Below, in pieces: positions 6,697 to 8,654 of a stretch of DNA of 8,654 bases. Under the pieces are notes generated by a model, which saw only the letters and a list, made by a program, of their open reading frames with translations, was not told the origin of the DNA and ran no database searches. Position 1 is the stretch's first letter. Every line of letters begins with the position of its first letter. The stretch is from Deltaproteobacteria bacterium. GTDB lineage: Bacteria; Desulfobacterota; Desulfarculia; Adiutricales; Adiutricaceae. Made by a program: the position numbers and the translations under genes. Location: the NCBI GenBank assembly GCA_031267005.1, contig JAIRZX010000678.1:1-8654 (forward strand), in the 5' to 3' direction.

Positions 6697-6740
6697 CCAA
6701 CTGCGGGATTCGGGGAGCCCCCCCCGGCCCCAGCAGTTGG
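6697..6740. repeat. Inverted repeat CCAACTGC / GCAGTTGG
   Basis: A perfect 8-bp inverted repeat (6697-6704 with 6733-6740) encloses a very GC-rich loop with an inner GGGGagCCCC pairing and C8 at 6718-6725. It lies between the two transposase remnants, beside the AT-rich island, where an element boundary is expected. I found no matching copy near 8162-8440, so it cannot be called a terminal repeat. Confidence 0.45.
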
Positions 6741-6909
6741 CATGCCGGCACATGACATTTTGATTGTGGATAAGGGACGGGCATTTTGATCGTGCGGTGA
6801 CAGTTCACACGGATCGGGTCTTGGGGACGAAGGTCTCCGGGAACTACGGCAAGGTGCTCCGCGGGCGGACGTCGAGCTCTTCAAGGACAGGCGACGCCGA
6901 CGGCCTGCT

Positions 6910-8161
6910 CCAGGCGAAGCTTTCCCCCAACGGCGAGGCGGAGGCCACGATTTTAATCGCCATGACGATCGGCCACGTCGAGGGACTGGGCGAGGGCAAC
7001 GCGAAAGCGGCGAGGGGGCCGCCAGCAAGGCCAAGAGGGCCGACTGCCCGCTGGCGACCCTAGCCGCCGCCAACGCGAGCGGCTTCATTAAGCGCAGCCG
7101 GACGTTGCCGGGCAACGTCTCCGAGACCGCCGCTTTCAGAGCCGGGCTCGAAGGCTGGGGCGCCGGGGAAGGCGGCCTGTTCCTGATGGACAAGGCCAAC
7201 GGCGCAAAAGCGAACCGGGAGCGTAGGGAGGCGAAGGGCATCAAGTACGCGGTCGCCAGCCGCGAGCGGAACGAGCCGTTCGACCGACGGATGGCCGTCC
7301 GATTCTAAAGCGAGGCCGGGACCGGAAAAAGAGCGAGGCCGGGACCGGCAAAAGCGCCTGCCTCACGGCGAACTCCGACGGCGAGTCCGCGACGATCCGC
7401 TACGATGCCGAGGGCCGCGGGAGGAGGGTCCTGGACATAGCCGGGTCGGTGACGAGGAAGTCCGGGAAGGCGATAATGGAGCTGGACGAAAGGCTACGCA
7501 AGCCACGGGCCCGGAAGGGCGCCGGCTACGCTTGCGAGATTATAGGCAAGCTCAAAGTTCCACTAGGGCGGGCAAGGGCAGAGGGCGGGCAAAGCGCTTC
7601 GGGATCGAGGTCGTACCCTGCGGGGGCGACTCATCGAAGGCCGTTTCGGTGAAGCGAGAAAGGGTGGAGGTCACCGGGAGCAAGGCCGGCTGCCCCGGCG
7701 TGTCCGGCATCGGGACAAACCACCTCGCCTTGGAAACGGCGGAGGTCCTGAAGCCGTCCTTCAGCCGGGCGGGGATCGAGGGCGTGCTCAAGCGCCTCAA
7801 GTCGGAGCTGGGCTTCATGCCCTTCTTCCGCAACTCGGAGAGGCTGGCGGACAACCGCATTTACATCTTCTGCCCCGCCTGCCAGCGCGCCAACTACATC
7901 CGGCGGAAGCTCAAAGAGGCTGGAATAAACGTCAGTTGGGCCACCGTCAGAAACAGGATGGAGACGCGGAAGATGGCCACGACGGCAGCCAAGGCAAACG
8001 GCATGGACGCGAAAGTGTAGATCGAGGCGTCCGCGACGCCGATAGCGGCCGTCCGGGCGCACAGCAAGGCCATATGGGCATGTGGCTGCGGCCCAGTGAC
8101 CCGGAAGGTCAAGCCCGTCCCCTTGCGCAAGCGGGCCGGGAAACTAGCAGCCAGCTGGTGA
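6910..8161 (+). pseudogene. Decayed IS1634-family (IS4-like DDE) transposase
   Basis: Pieces in three frames line up in the order expected for IS1634 transposases. MTIGHVEG...NAKAARG (6962-7018) corresponds to the 'D.TNTYVEG' region, but the catalytic Asp is Ala. SKAKRADCPLATL (7024-7062) and GNVSET (7111-7128) follow in the next frame. LMDKA (7183-7197) supplies the second Asp at 7189-7191, then YAVASRER (7246-7269). After TAA 7306-7308 the frame changes: KPRARK (7500-7517), then FGIEVVP (7598-7618), then LKSELGF (7796-7816), the expected catalytic Glu region. TAG at 8018-8020 is in frame, and the homology-like reading continues to TGA 8159-8161. Frameshifts near 7018, at 7309-7354 and near 7560-7590 make it non-functional. 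The N-terminal part is missing or unrecognisable, and no terminal repeats were found. Confidence 0.75.
7309..7354. repeat. 23-bp tandem duplication inside the transposase remnant
   Basis: Two adjacent 23-bp units (7309-7331 and 7332-7354) are identical except for one base (GGAAAAAG versus GGCAAAAG). Both begin in the local transposase frame with AGC-GAG-GCC-GGG-ACC. Removing one copy restores the upstream frame to the downstream frame, so this duplication is the frameshift. Confidence 0.92.
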
Positions 8162-8220
8162 GGGGACAGGCGCTCCTTCCGGCCCGCATGGCCCGGGGAG
8201 GCGTGCGCCACGACTTCCAC

Positions 8221-8240
8221 GGCTGCCCGCCAGGGCAGCC
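8221..8240. other. Perfect 8-bp hairpin GGCTGCCC / GGGCAGCC
   Basis: The two 8-base arms are separated by the tetraloop GCCA, about 60 bp beyond the end of the transposase remnant. There is no T tract on either side, so it is not a classical intrinsic terminator. It could be a stem from the IS end or a Rho-type pause hairpin. Confidence 0.5.
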
Positions 8241-8300
8241 GCCCTCCCCCGGGCCGCCCCTGGCTGCAGCGGGAGTTGCGTTATGGAGAGGCACCGGAGC

Positions 8301-8331
8301 CGTCACAGCCGGGGAACAGACAACTGTGACG
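8301..8331. other. Inverted repeat CGTCACAG / CTGTGACG
   Basis: Perfect 8-bp arms (8301-8308 and 8324-8331) flank 15 nt. The arms contain the GTCAC/GTGAC half-sites also seen around the ATPase promoter. The TCACA...TGTGA order is the reverse of a CRP site, so it is not called one. Confidence 0.45.
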
Positions 8332-8432
8332 ACGGGCCGAGGCGTCCGGGACAACGGGGGAAAGACGGGCCGGAAGCATTCCGCTGACCCCCAGGATGCG
8401 ATTGGAGCCAGCCGGTTTTGAGTCCCCGGCGG

Positions 8433-8475
8433 AAAAAGGGACAATAATTCCAAAGGCTAAACCATTGGAACTATT
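8433..8475 (-). terminator. Probable Rho-independent terminator of the right-hand gene
   Basis: Read on the minus strand, an imperfect inverted repeat (8475-8443) pairs AATA, TTCCAA and GG with CC, TTGGAA and TATT around a short loop. It is followed 5 nt later by a run of five T (8437-8433). It starts 9 bp after the stop codon of the minus-strand gene. The mismatches and short T tract make it weaker than the one at the left edge. Confidence 0.6.
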
Positions 8476-8483
8476 GGAGAAAA

Positions 8484-8654
8484 TCATGGTTTTGTAGAAT
8501 TTGGGCCGGGCTTGGGCGGCTGGGAGCCCTGCTGGAACCCCTGCTGGGGCTGCTGCTGGAACCCGGGCTGGGGCGGTTGGAACCCCTGCTGGGGCTGCTG
8601 CTGGAACCCGGGCTGGGGCGGCTGGAACCCCTGCTGGGGCTGCTGCTGGAACCC
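8484..8654 (-). CDS. C-terminal end of a protein with a Gln/Pro/Gly/Phe repeat tail
   Basis: The minus strand is open from the right edge to TGA at 8484-8486, giving 56 residues of a protein that starts outside the window. The visible part repeats GFQQQPQQGFQPPQP two full times plus a partial copy, then ends QGSQPPKPGPNSTKP. Such low-complexity, uncharged tails are flexible and are found on surface, cell-division, DNA-binding and condensate-forming proteins, so the product cannot be named. The tip lacks the acidic DDDIPF ending of single-strand DNA-binding proteins. The minus strand is chosen because the plus reading would be an implausible Trp/Cys/Gly/Asn repeat, and because a terminator-like hairpin follows the stop on this strand. 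Confidence 0.75.
   Translation of the reverse strand, partial: GFQQQPQQGFQPPQPGFQQQPQQGFQPPQPGFQQQPQQGFQQGSQPPKPGPNSTKP
8541..8654. repeat. 45-bp tandem repeat coding the protein tail
   Basis: Units at 8541-8585 and 8586-8630 differ at one base, and a third begins at 8631 and is cut by the window edge. A degenerate partial copy lies at 8515-8540. Each unit is itself two related halves separated by GGAACCC. The length is a multiple of three, so copy-number change would lengthen or shorten the protein tail by 15 residues without a frameshift. Confidence 0.95.

Larger units (their letters stand above)
8162..8432. other. Noncoding stretch between the IS remnant and the right-hand gene
   Basis: No gene is recognisable here. 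The stretch may hold the right end of the IS1634-like element. It contains two clean hairpins, at 8221-8240 and 8301-8331. The frame crossing 7936-8421 is offset from the transposase frame and is a shadow. Confidence 0.55.

Noticed and set aside
5956..6753. 265-codon minus-strand frame
   Set aside because: It lies opposite the ISNCY-like transposase remnant, whose plus-strand motifs are recognisable, and its own translation shows no domain.
7936..8421. 161-codon plus-strand frame after the transposase
   Set aside because: It overlaps the recognisable transposase C-terminus in another frame and continues into noncoding DNA without motifs.
8484..8654. C-terminus of a single-strand DNA-binding protein
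   Set aside because: The Gln/Pro/Gly tail is similar in style, but the conserved acidic tip is missing; the protein ends in STKP.
8504..8654. Plus-strand Trp/Cys/Asn/Gly repeat protein
   Set aside because: Its composition is implausible, and the minus strand gives a sensible repeat tail with a stop and a terminator-like hairpin.

Overview
The window is GC-rich bacterial DNA with only one intact gene, a very long plus-strand CDS at 895-5286 (1463 aa). The rest is a transcription terminator at the left edge, long gene-poor stretches, the decayed remains of two insertion sequences, and the C-terminal tail of a minus-strand gene that enters from the right. No rRNA, tRNA or CRISPR array was seen. 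The taxon cannot be fixed from the sequence. The high GC, the alanine-rich protein, the IS decay and the tandem repeats suggest a GC-rich bacterium with an IS-littered accessory region, and I go no further than that.

Left part (1-894): a textbook Rho-independent terminator (5-34) ends a gene outside the window. About 650 bp without a recognisable gene follow. A strong sigma70-type promoter (TTGACA, 17 bp, TAGAGT at 688-716) then gives a leader of about 170 nt in front of the large gene. GTGAC half-sites in inverted pairs lie upstream of this promoter and across the GTG start codon, and a single one overlaps the -10 box.

Centre (895-5286): the large protein has a disordered Ala/Pro/Glu-rich N-terminus, a long helical region, an alpha/beta segment, and a P-loop NTPase module with Walker A, Walker B, a sensor-like strand and a GFWHPG motif. 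After these come a charged linker carrying a G10 tract, a winged-helix-like segment and a C-terminal domain with a TGGW motif. The arrangement resembles STAND/AAA_16-type signalling ATPases, often linked to biological conflict, but no effector domain is recognisable. The G10 tract could act as an on/off switch, because gain or loss of one G gives a stop within about 100 nt.

Right part (5287-8654): three exact-length 34-bp tandem repeats with internal palindromes (5475-5576), a possible three-way-junction fold (5674-5745), a C-terminal remnant of an ISNCY/IS1202-like transposase (about 6240-6625), an AT-rich island and inverted repeat, and an IS1634-like transposase remnant (about 6910-8161) broken by several frameshifts. 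One of those frameshifts is exactly explained by a 23-bp tandem duplication. At the right edge, a minus-strand CDS ends at 8484 in a Gln/Pro/Gly/Phe repeat tail encoded by 45-bp tandem units, followed by a probable minus-strand terminator. The large gene and this gene converge on the IS graveyard. Nothing shows that the genes act together.
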